Shown piece by piece: positions 28,078-35,277 of a stretch of DNA of 64,000 nucleotides. The stretch lies in assembly GCF_003436275.1 (NCBI RefSeq), contig NZ_QSOP01000012.1:12531-76530 (forward strand), given 5' to 3'. Both the position numbers and the translations under genes were made by a program. The DNA is from Collinsella sp. TM09-10AT. GTDB lineage: Bacteria > Actinomycetota > Coriobacteriia > Coriobacteriales > Coriobacteriaceae. Numbering within the stretch: position 1 is the stretch's first letter; each line of letters opens with the position of its first letter. The notes beneath the pieces were generated by a model. That model saw only the letters and a program-made list of their open reading frames with translations, was not told where the DNA came from and did not search any database.

Positions 28078-28833
28078 CTATTTTGTAGCTTTTGACGAGC
28101 CTCCGCTCGCCTTTTGGTATTCGTCCTTAAAGGCCTTGAACATACCGCGCGTCTTGCCGAGCTGCTTACCCAGCGCGCGACTGCCCTTGTCCACGGCGAC
28201 CGAACCCTTGTCATCGAGCACCTTGGCGCCCTTTTTGACCTTATCGCCCACCACGACGCTTGCCTCGGCAGCCTTTGCGGCGGCGCCGCCCGAATATCCG
28301 AGCGACTTGACCTCATCCGAAACGATCATCGCGCCGTCCGCATAACCGCGCAGCATCGTCGGCGGCATCTGTGTGTCGCCCACCAGCACGCTCGAGGCGG
28401 TTCCGGCGGTCACGTAGAACGTCTGCACGACACCCGAGCGCGGCTTGAACTCCACATCCGAGCAATAGCCCACAACATCGCCCGACTCCGTGCGCACGTC
28501 CATGCCAACCCAGATAATGCAATCGTCCAGGTTGATGTCGAGGCGCTTGGCCGCAGCGGCATCGTACGTGTCCTTGACGTCATCGGCCGCAATGGCGCCC
28601 TCGTAGACACCAATGGCGTCGAGCGCTACGAATCGATCGGGACGCTCGATCATGCCCGCGATATCGGACTGGCGGACCATAAAGCCGACCACACGCGTAC
28701 CGCCCGGGGTAAAGACCGGAAAGTGAATCTTTCCGAGCTTTTTAGGGCTGCGCGGCGTGCCGTCCTTTTTGGTGCGCTTGTCCTCGGTAGGCTTGCGATA
28801 GATCTTGGCGCCGACAAAATCCCCGGCGCGCAT
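28078..28833 (-). CDS. PRC-barrel domain protein
   Basis: 251 residues. It has two PRC-barrel-like segments (about 30-85 HFPVFTPGGTRVVGFMV and about 105-165 VRTESGDVVGYCSDVEF), then an Ala/Lys-rich tail (KAAEASVVVGDKVKKG...). PRC barrels bind RNA, protein or small ligands. The start codon overlaps the stop of the YtxH-like gene by one base (TAATG), so the two are co-translated. No signal peptide. Role unknown; the Lys-rich tail may contact the membrane or nucleic acid. Confidence 0.72.
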   Translation of the reverse strand: MRAGDFVGAKIYRKPTEDKRTKKDGTPRSPKKLGKIHFPVFTPGGTRVVGFMVRQSDIAGMIERPDRFVALDAIGVYEGAIAADDVKDTYDAAAAKRLDINLDDCIIWVGMDVRTESGDVVGYCSDVEFKPRSGVVQTFYVTAGTASSVLVGDTQMPPTMLRGYADGAMIVSDEVKSLGYSGGAAAKAAEASVVVGDKVKKGAKVLDDKGSVAVDKGSRALGKQLGKTRGMFKAFKDEYQKASGGSSKATK

Positions 28834-29222
28834 TATGCCTCGGTCGAGGGCTCCGCGGCCTCGGTATCAGCCTCGACGGCGTTCTCGACCACGACGTCGG
28901 CGGCAGGCGTCACGTTGCCGCCCGAAATGGCGTCGTTGAGCTGCTCGCGCAGCTGGTCCATGCGCTCGCGGGCCAGGTCGACCTTGGCGCGCAGGTCGTC
29001 GGTCTTGGCGTCGACCATCGGGCCAAAGTCATTCACCGCGGCACGGGCCTCCTCGGCGCTGTGCTCGTAGGTGTCGCGCATATTGTCCCAGGCGTCGTTG
29101 GCGATATCGGCAGCCATGGCGCGGGTCTCGGCGCCCGAGCGCGGAGCCAGAGCAACACCGATAATAGCGCCGGCAGCAGCACCAAAAAGTGCGCCGGAGA
29201 CAAAGCTGAAAGTCTTACCCAT
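28833..29222 (-). CDS. YtxH-like small membrane-associated protein
   Basis: 129 residues. An N-terminal glycine-rich hydrophobic helix (GALFGAAAGAIIGVALAP) is followed by a charged amphipathic region (about 45-105) of apolipoprotein/YtxH type, and an acidic tail. The family is general-stress related in Bacillus; function is unknown. ATG 29222 is chosen (AGGAGAG seven bases upstream); another ATG lies two codons earlier. First gene of a two-gene unit with the PRC-barrel protein. Confidence 0.75.
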   Translation of the reverse strand: MGKTFSFVSGALFGAAAGAIIGVALAPRSGAETRAMAADIANDAWDNMRDTYEHSAEEARAAVNDFGPMVDAKTDDLRAKVDLARERMDQLREQLNDAISGGNVTPAADVVVENAVEADTEAAEPSTEA

Positions 29223-29358
29223 GATCATTCCTCTCCTGCGGGCACGTCGGTGCCCACCGTTTGAATGCTGTCCATTATACCCGCAGCGCATCACTTGCCG
29301 CTCCGCTCATCTGCGTACGGCAAAGGCGCAGGTACGTGATGGTGATAAACGCGTAGGC

Positions 29359-30192
29359 CTACTCCTGAGGCATAGCCGGCATGGCCACCGTGGCACCCGG
29401 GTCCTCGCCGGCGCCGTCCACGAGCGGCAGGCCGCCCTCATGCGCAGGTCCTGCCGGAACCGTCGCCGCACCGCCAAAGACGGCAGCGGAGGCCTCGTGG
29501 CTCTCGGCAACCGCGCCCTCGGTATCAATCGCCACCTGGGGCTCGTCGTCAAAATTGGGGACGCCCTGGGGCTCGGTGGGAACGGGCTCGGCGGTCGCAT
29601 CGGCAACGGGCTCGGCGTCGACCGGCACATCGCCCTCGTCAGCGCCCTCGTCCTCGGCAGCATCTTCGCCGTTCGCAGCAGCGACGGCCTCGTGAGGATC
29701 CTTGCCCTCGGCCTCGGCGCGCATGCCCAGCACCAGGTTGCGCAGGCCCGCGACCGTACCTTCCACGTCGGGGGCAGGCTGGTCGGCGTGCAGGTACGCC
29801 CAGTCCATCATAAAGGTTGCCGAAGACAGCGCGCCGATGGCCAACGCATCGTCGGGGCACGAAAGCTCAACCTCAAAGACACGCTCGTCATGCTCGCTTA
29901 CGCGCGTGCGGCCGCACGAGATGCTACCGGCAAGACCGGTCTCGTTCATGAGCTCGACCGTCACGTGCTCAAGCAGGTGGCAAAGCTCGGTCTGGCCCAT
30001 GCAGTCCTGGAACTCACGACCGGAATCACCCAGGCACAGGTGCTTGGCAATCGCCGGTACCAGGTAATACACGCGCGCCGTGGCCTCGATGTCCTCCGAG
30101 GTCATGAGCGGCATGCCGGGGTTCACCAGCACGTGCGCGCAGATCTTGTCCTCGCTGACGGTGACCTTAAGGATGTTGAACAGGCCTGCCAT
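29359..30192 (-). CDS. hypothetical protein with cyanophycin-synthetase-N-like segment and acidic tail
   Basis: 277 residues. The first ~165 residues look folded. The stretch TELCHLLEHVTVELM followed by LAGSISCGRTR resembles the N-terminal domain of cyanophycin synthetases (xHxxEHVALEL), though no ATP-grasp or Mur-ligase domain is present. The last ~110 residues are low-complexity, rich in Ala, Glu, Pro and Val. No membrane segment. ATG 30192 has GGGGAGAG upstream. It lies 24 bases after the CNNM/CorC gene and is probably co-transcribed with it. The resemblance is by eye and may be chance. Confidence 0.6.
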   Translation of the reverse strand: MAGLFNILKVTVSEDKICAHVLVNPGMPLMTSEDIEATARVYYLVPAIAKHLCLGDSGREFQDCMGQTELCHLLEHVTVELMNETGLAGSISCGRTRVSEHDERVFEVELSCPDDALAIGALSSATFMMDWAYLHADQPAPDVEGTVAGLRNLVLGMRAEAEGKDPHEAVAAANGEDAAEDEGADEGDVPVDAEPVADATAEPVPTEPQGVPNFDDEPQVAIDTEGAVAESHEASAAVFGGAATVPAGPAHEGGLPLVDGAGEDPGATVAMPAMPQE

Positions 30193-30216
30193 AACTCTCC
30201 CCTACTCTTCCTTGCC

Positions 30217-31590
30217 CTACTCGTCGCCGTCGTGCGGATTCGCGGAACCCGCACCCGACGTCGTCGGCTCGTTTACCGAAGACTCGGAATCCTTCTTATC
30301 GGTTTCGGCCGGAGCGATCACGCGAATGAGCGAGATGCGCTGGCCACGCATCGACTGCACTTTAAACTTGTACCCCGCGACCTCAAACACCTCTCCGATG
30401 TCGGGCACCGAGTCGCAAAGCTCCAAAATCCAGCCGGCGATGGTCTCATAATCATCGCTTTCCTCGAGCGGCCAACCAAGCTCAATCGCGTCATCGCACG
30501 AAAAACGCCCATCGACGAGCCACTCGCGGCGCGAAAGGCGCGTAAGGTACTTGTTGTCGGGGTCGAACTCGTCCTCGATCTCGCCGACAATCTCCTCGAC
30601 GATGTCCTCGATGGTGATGATGCCGGCCGTGCCGCCGTACTCGTCCACGACGACCACGATCTGGTCGTGCGAAGTCTGCATCTCGGACAGCAGCGGCAGG
30701 ATGTCCTTGGTGTCGGGCACAAAGGTGGCGTCGCGCAAAAAGCCGGCGATGGGCTGGTCGCCCTTACCGTCGAGCGCGGGCTGGATCAGGTCCTTGATGT
30801 GCGCGATGCCCGCGACGTTGTCGGGGTCCTCGTGATAGACGGGGATGCGGCTGAAGCCGGTCTGGCGCATGGTGGACAACACGTCGGCGACCGTCTCGTC
30901 GTCCTCGCACATGGTGGTGTCCACGCGCGGCACCATGACCTCGCGGGCAACGGTGTCACCCAGGTCAAAGATCTCGTGGATCATACGCTTTTCCTCGTCG
31001 AGCAGGTCGTCCTGCTCCGAGACCATGTACTTGATCTCTTCTTCCGAGACGTTCTGACGGTCGTCGGCGCTCTTGATGCGCAGGATGCGGGCCAGGCCGT
31101 CGGAGCAGGCACCGGTCAGCCACACGAGCGGGCGGGCGATCTTTTGGAATACGGAGAGCAGTCCCACGACCTGCTTGGACACGCCCTCGGCATTGGCCAG
31201 GCCGATGCGCTTGGGGACGAGCTCGCCGATCACGATGGACACGAAGGCGACCGCGACGGTGATGATGACCGGCGCCAGGCCGCGCGCGATGGCGGAGAGC
31301 GGCGCGATGCCAAAGCTCATGAGCCACGTGGCGAGCGGGTCGGACAGGCTCGTCGAGGCGACGGCGGACGAGGCGAAGCCCACGAGCGTGATGGCGACCT
31401 GGATGGTGGCGAGCAGCTGGTCGGAGTCGGCAGCCAGCTTAATGGCACGCTCGTCGCGCTTGTCGCCTTCCTCGGCCTCGTGCTCCAGCACGGCGCGCTT
31501 GGCCGTGGTGAGCGCCATCTCGGACATAGAGAAGTAGCCGTTGATGAGGGTCAAAACGAGGGTGGTGATAAGGGAGATGGTTATGTCCAT
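30217..31590 (-). CDS. CNNM/HlyC-CorC family membrane protein
   Basis: 457 residues. Order: DUF21/CNNM domain with about four helices (1-~195, INGYFSMSEMALTTAKRA, VSIVIGELVPKRIGLANAE), two CBS domains (about 210-335, VMVPRVDTTM, IPVYHED, VVVVDEYGGTAGIITIED) and a C-terminal CorC_HlyC domain (about 350-430). CNNM/CorC proteins are linked to Mg2+ export and Mg2+/Co2+ resistance; the older name hemolysin is misleading. It fits with the other Mg2+ genes in the window but is not adjacent to them. It shares the strand and close spacing with the 29359 gene. Confidence 0.9.
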   Translation of the reverse strand: MDITISLITTLVLTLINGYFSMSEMALTTAKRAVLEHEAEEGDKRDERAIKLAADSDQLLATIQVAITLVGFASSAVASTSLSDPLATWLMSFGIAPLSAIARGLAPVIITVAVAFVSIVIGELVPKRIGLANAEGVSKQVVGLLSVFQKIARPLVWLTGACSDGLARILRIKSADDRQNVSEEEIKYMVSEQDDLLDEEKRMIHEIFDLGDTVAREVMVPRVDTTMCEDDETVADVLSTMRQTGFSRIPVYHEDPDNVAGIAHIKDLIQPALDGKGDQPIAGFLRDATFVPDTKDILPLLSEMQTSHDQIVVVVDEYGGTAGIITIEDIVEEIVGEIEDEFDPDNKYLTRLSRREWLVDGRFSCDDAIELGWPLEESDDYETIAGWILELCDSVPDIGEVFEVAGYKFKVQSMRGQRISLIRVIAPAETDKKDSESSVNEPTTSGAGSANPHDGDE

Positions 31591-31698
31591 CGGGAGTTTC
31601 TCGAACCTCCAAGATTCGGGACGTCAGGTTAAAACGTTGAGGGCGGATACGGCAGTGGTGCCGGCGCCCAAACGGGGACGCGGGCGCAGGCGTGGTCG

Positions 31699-32382
31699 CT
31701 AGATTACGAAGAGGATCACCGCCATGAACTGGAAGATGCTGCCGGCGAGCACCCACAGGTGAAACACGCTGTGCAGATAGCGCACGTTTTTGGCGATGTA
31801 GAACGGCACGCCCACGGTGTAGCACACGCCGCCGACGGCGAGCAGGGCAAGCGCGACGGGGTTCAGCAGCGCCACAAGCTCAGGCAGCTTAAAGACAACG
31901 AGCCAGCCCATCAGCAGGTAGACCAGGCCGCTTACCCAGTGCGGCTGACGCTCGCGCATAAAGCACTCCAGTGCGATGCCGATAATGGCGATGGCCCACA
32001 CGGCAAAGAACAGCGCAGGGCCGCCGTCGTTTGCGAGCGTGATGAGACAAAACGGTGTATAGCTGCCGGCTATGAGCAGGTAGATGCAGCTGTGGTCGAT
32101 AATGCGGAACACGCGCTTGGCGCCCGCGGGCTGAATCGCATGGTAGAGCGTGGAGGCAAGGTATTCGAGAATAATACTGGCGCCGTAGACGATTGCCGCG
32201 GCCATATGCGCCGGACCGCCACCGCGAAGAGCGGCAAATACGATCAGGAGCACAAGACCTGCGATGCCCAGCAGGCAACCGACACCATGGGTGACGGAGT
32301 TCATGATCTCCTCGCCCACCGTGTACTGCGGAACGGCCGCGGCCTTGGGTCGCGGCTTGGAACTGTCGCTCGAATCGGACAT
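31699..32382 (-). CDS. hemolysin III / TrhA-type (PAQR) membrane protein
   Basis: 227 residues, seven helices, hemolysin III (YqfA/TrhA) branch of the PAQR family. Motifs: NSVTHGVGCLLGIAG, ASTLYHAI, FRIIDHSCIYLLIAGSYTPF and LHSVFHLWVLAGS with the conserved His/Asp/Ser proposed to bind a metal. In E. coli and Bacillus relatives it affects membrane fluidity homeostasis. ATG 32382 has GGAGGA upstream; an in-frame TTG at 32400 is possible. It stands alone. Confidence 0.9.
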   Translation of the reverse strand: MSDSSDSSKPRPKAAAVPQYTVGEEIMNSVTHGVGCLLGIAGLVLLIVFAALRGGGPAHMAAAIVYGASIILEYLASTLYHAIQPAGAKRVFRIIDHSCIYLLIAGSYTPFCLITLANDGGPALFFAVWAIAIIGIALECFMRERQPHWVSGLVYLLMGWLVVFKLPELVALLNPVALALLAVGGVCYTVGVPFYIAKNVRYLHSVFHLWVLAGSIFQFMAVILFVI

Positions 32383-32568
32383 GCCGGTTACATCCTCCAA
32401 CGTAAAGAGTTCTCAACACTATATCAAAGCGTCTGGGCGCGTGCGAAATTTGCACCATACGTGACCCTTTGTTTACCCATTCTTTGCCTGTTGACGCATC
32501 AACGGTGAACGTCCATAATGCGCTTGCATTAAATGTTGATGTATTAACATCTTATAGGAAAGCTTCTT

Positions 32569-33534
32569 ATGTCTCAAAACGCACGTTCCCATCGAAAGCT
32601 TAAGGTAGCCGGTGTTGTTGCGCTGGTGCTCGTTGTCGCGCTGCTGGGGTTTGCCGGCAACTTCTTGTTCGACTTTGCCCTGAATCCCCAAGCGCCCTAC
32701 ACCATGAAGATGATGCAGGACGGCAAGGACGGCAAAAAGGGCGAGCAGATGGATGCCGAGGCAGTCGAGGCGCGGGCATGGTTTAAAGAAAACCGCGAGA
32801 GTAGCAGCCTCACCGCAGATGACGGAACCGAGCTTGCCGCCTGGTATTTCGCGGCGTCAGAGAGCACGCACGACTACGCCGTCTGCCTGCACGGATACAC
32901 CGACGAGCCCATCGGCATGGCCCGATACGTCAAGCGCTTCCACGACCGCGGCATGAACGTACTCGCACCCGCCGCCCGCGCCCACGAGCGTTCCGGCGGT
33001 GACTACATCGGCATGGGCTGGCCCGAGCGGCTCGATGTCCTCGCGTGGATCGGGCGAATCGTTCAGGCCGATCCCGAAGCGCGCATCCTGGTCTTTGGCG
33101 AGTCGATGGGCGCGGCGACGGCCATGAATGTCGCGGGGGAATCTCTGCCCGCAAATGTGAAATGCATCATCGAGGATTGCGGTTACACAAGCGTTTGGGA
33201 CGAGTTTTCCCTGCAGCTCAAGGACGTGTTCGGCCTGCCCAGCTTCCCTTTGCTCGATGTGGCGAACTTGGTGTGCAACGTTCGCGCAGGCTATGACTTT
33301 CATGAGGCAAGCAGTGTGGAGCAACTCAAACACGCGACGGTTCCCATGTTGTTTATCCACGGCGACCAGGACACCTTTGTGCCGTACAGCATGCTCGACC
33401 AAAACTACGACGCGTGCGCCAGCAAGGTCAAGCAAAAGCTCACCATCCATGGCGCCACCCACGCCAAGAGTGCGCAAGTTGACCCCGAGCTCTACTGGAA
33501 TACGGTCGACGACTTCCTCGGAAAGAATTTTTAG
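32569..33534 (+). CDS. membrane-anchored alpha/beta hydrolase
   Basis: 321 residues. One N-terminal helix (about 12-33, VAGVVALVLVVALLGFAG) anchors an extracytoplasmic alpha/beta-hydrolase domain. The nucleophile is in VFGESMGAATAM, the oxyanion/HGY region in VCLHGYTDEP, the likely Asp in IHGDQDTFV and the His in IHGATHAKS. It resembles Firmicutes proteins of the YqkD/BAAT-like type. Substrate unknown. ATG 32569 lies after TAGGAAAGC; the AT-rich 5' region (TGTTGATGTATTAACAT dyad near 32533-32549) probably carries the promoter. A hairpin terminator lies at 33705-33733. Confidence 0.85.
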   Translation: MSQNARSHRKLKVAGVVALVLVVALLGFAGNFLFDFALNPQAPYTMKMMQDGKDGKKGEQMDAEAVEARAWFKENRESSSLTADDGTELAAWYFAASESTHDYAVCLHGYTDEPIGMARYVKRFHDRGMNVLAPAARAHERSGGDYIGMGWPERLDVLAWIGRIVQADPEARILVFGESMGAATAMNVAGESLPANVKCIIEDCGYTSVWDEFSLQLKDVFGLPSFPLLDVANLVCNVRAGYDFHEASSVEQLKHATVPMLFIHGDQDTFVPYSMLDQNYDACASKVKQKLTIHGATHAKSAQVDPELYWNTVDDFLGKNF

Positions 33535-33571
33535 GCAAAAAGCAACGTCCGGGGCTTTATCTGACCCCCTA

Positions 33572-33704
33572 TTTTCGGAAGTATGCGGCAAAATCTGGAA
33601 CTGCCGACCAGACCGCAGTTTTATCAACAATTTATCAGGGGTTTTGTTGCCAAAAAACGTCGTGTGCTCGGCGGCCTCGAAATTTGCCGCATACTTCCGG
33701 AAAA
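33572..33704. repeat. inverted repeat with 22-23-bp arms and 88-base loop
   Basis: 33572-33593 and 33682-33704 form an imperfect inverted repeat containing GGAAGTATGCGGCAAA. The loop is AT-rich and non-coding. It ends directly before the hydrolase terminator. Its arrangement resembles the repeats at 22.8-23.1 and 47.3-47.4 kb. Confidence 0.8.
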
Positions 33705-33736
33705 CCGCCCGTGGGCGCTGTGCTCACGGGCGGCTT
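33705..33736 (+). terminator. hydrolase terminator
   Basis: CCGCCCGTG pairs with CACGGGCGG and is followed by CTTTTGCT on the plus strand. Confidence 0.7.
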
Positions 33737-33785
33737 TTGCTCGACTTACGCCACAGAGGCGCTTGTTTTGTTCAATAGCTAGGTG

Positions 33786-34991
33786 CTACTTGACCTCGAT
33801 GAGCTCATACTTGCTCGTGCCCAGGCCGATCTTCTCGGCATGCGCGATGCAGGAGCGCCAGTCGGTGTCGGGGTGCGTGATGCAGAAGGGGTCCTTAGCC
33901 TGCTCGCCCTTCAAAGGCTCGTGATTGTGCTCCATTTTGGCCGCGCTGTCGGTAAGCTCGGTGTTAGGCAGCGGCTCGGACGCCAGGACGGCGTCGGCGC
34001 AGGCCTGGTCGATGGCGACCGGGTCGAAGCTCGCGAACATGCCGATGTCGTTGACGATGGGCGTGTCATTCTCGGGATGGCAGTCGCAGTTGGGGCTGAT
34101 GTCCATGGCGAGCGAGATGTGGAAGCTCGGGCGGCCGTCGACAATGGCCTTGGTGTACTCAGCGATCTTGTAGTTGAGTACGTCGGCCGCGGCATCATAG
34201 TCGGGCTTGATGCAGTCCTGGTTGCACGCCGCAATGCAGCGTCCGCAGCCCACGCAGCGATCGTGGTCGATGGCAGCCACATGAACCGTGCGAGTGCTGC
34301 CGTTGGCAAGCTCGCGCTCACGCGTACCGTCAAACGTGATGGCGCTGTGCGCGCATATCTTCTCGCAGGCACGGCAGCCAACGCAGTTGGTGGTATCGAC
34401 GCTCGGCTTGCCAGCGGCGTGCTGCTCCATCTTGCCGGCACGGCTACCGCCGCCCATACCCAGGTTCTTCATGGCACCGCCAAAGCCGGCCTGCTCATGG
34501 CCCTTAAAGTGGGTGAGGCTGATCACGATGTCGGCATCCATGAGTGCCTGACCGATCTTTGCCTCGCACACGTACTCACCGCCCTCGACCGGGACGAGCG
34601 CCTCGTCGGTACCCTTGAGGCCGTCGGCGATGATGATCTGGCAACCCGTGGCATACGGGGTAAAGCCGTTCTGGTAGGCGGTGTCGATGTGCTCGAGCGC
34701 ATTTTTGCGGCTACCCACATAGAGCGTGTTGCAGTCGGTAAGGAAGGGCTTGCCGCCCAGCTCCTTCACGACGTCCGCGACGGCTCGGGCGTAGTTGGGG
34801 CGCAAAAAGCCCAGGTTGCCCAGCTCACCAAAGTGAATCTTGATGGCGACAAACTTGTTCTCGAAGTCGATCTGCTCAATGCCGGCGCGGCGAATGAGGC
34901 GCTTGAGTTTGTCGAGCTGGCTCTCGCGAGCATGCGTGCGCAGGTTGGTAAAGTACACCTTAGCGGGTGCTGCGGGTGCAGTTGCGGTCAT
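33786..34991 (-). CDS. DUF362 protein with two 4Fe-4S clusters
   Basis: 401 residues. A DUF362 N-terminal domain (KVYFTNLRTHARESQLDK, IKIHFGELGNLGFLRP) with GHEQAGFGGAMKNLGMG is followed by a bacterial ferredoxin-like pair: CVGCRACEKIC and CVGCGRCIAAC. Further Cys occur in NCDCHPEN. DUF362 ferredoxins are common in anaerobes as electron-transfer or unknown redox proteins. ATG 34991 has GAGGGG upstream. No partner is adjacent; a redox role is sure only in outline. Confidence 0.85.
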   Translation of the reverse strand: MTATAPAAPAKVYFTNLRTHARESQLDKLKRLIRRAGIEQIDFENKFVAIKIHFGELGNLGFLRPNYARAVADVVKELGGKPFLTDCNTLYVGSRKNALEHIDTAYQNGFTPYATGCQIIIADGLKGTDEALVPVEGGEYVCEAKIGQALMDADIVISLTHFKGHEQAGFGGAMKNLGMGGGSRAGKMEQHAAGKPSVDTTNCVGCRACEKICAHSAITFDGTRERELANGSTRTVHVAAIDHDRCVGCGRCIAACNQDCIKPDYDAAADVLNYKIAEYTKAIVDGRPSFHISLAMDISPNCDCHPENDTPIVNDIGMFASFDPVAIDQACADAVLASEPLPNTELTDSAAKMEHNHEPLKGEQAKDPFCITHPDTDWRSCIAHAEKIGLGTSKYELIEVK

Positions 34992-35087
34992 AGATATATC
35001 CCCTCGGTCTATATGGCATTACAGACATAGAGGATGGTACCCGTTAAAGTAGGGTCGAAGTCAAGCGCAACGCCGAGTCGTTGGGCA

Positions 35088-35277
35088 CTCATTGGGGACA
35101 GACTTAAATGACTGAAACCACTCATTGGGGACAGACTTAAATGAGTGCCTCGCCACCTGGCAGCTAGGGACGTTCCCTTCCGGCAGTTAGGGACAGTCCT
35201 TGCCAGCCCGGCCAGCGAGCCGGCGAATCGTCAAAGACTGTCCCCGATGACCAGTCATTTAAGAACGTCCCCGATGA
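35088..35277. repeat. cluster of GGGGAC-family repeats
   Basis: Four modules: GGGGACAGACTTAAATGA at 35094-35111 and 35127-35144, each with ACTCATT-type left flank; a ~55-base palindrome at 35189-35242 (GGGACAGTCCTTG.../...AAAGACTGTCCCC); and AGTCATTTAAGAACGTCCCC at 35253-35272. The long palindrome recurs at 40323-40372. Confidence 0.8.

Noticed and set aside
30217..31590. Hemolysin (virulence factor)
   Set aside because: The CNNM/CorC architecture indicates ion homeostasis; the hemolysin name is historical.
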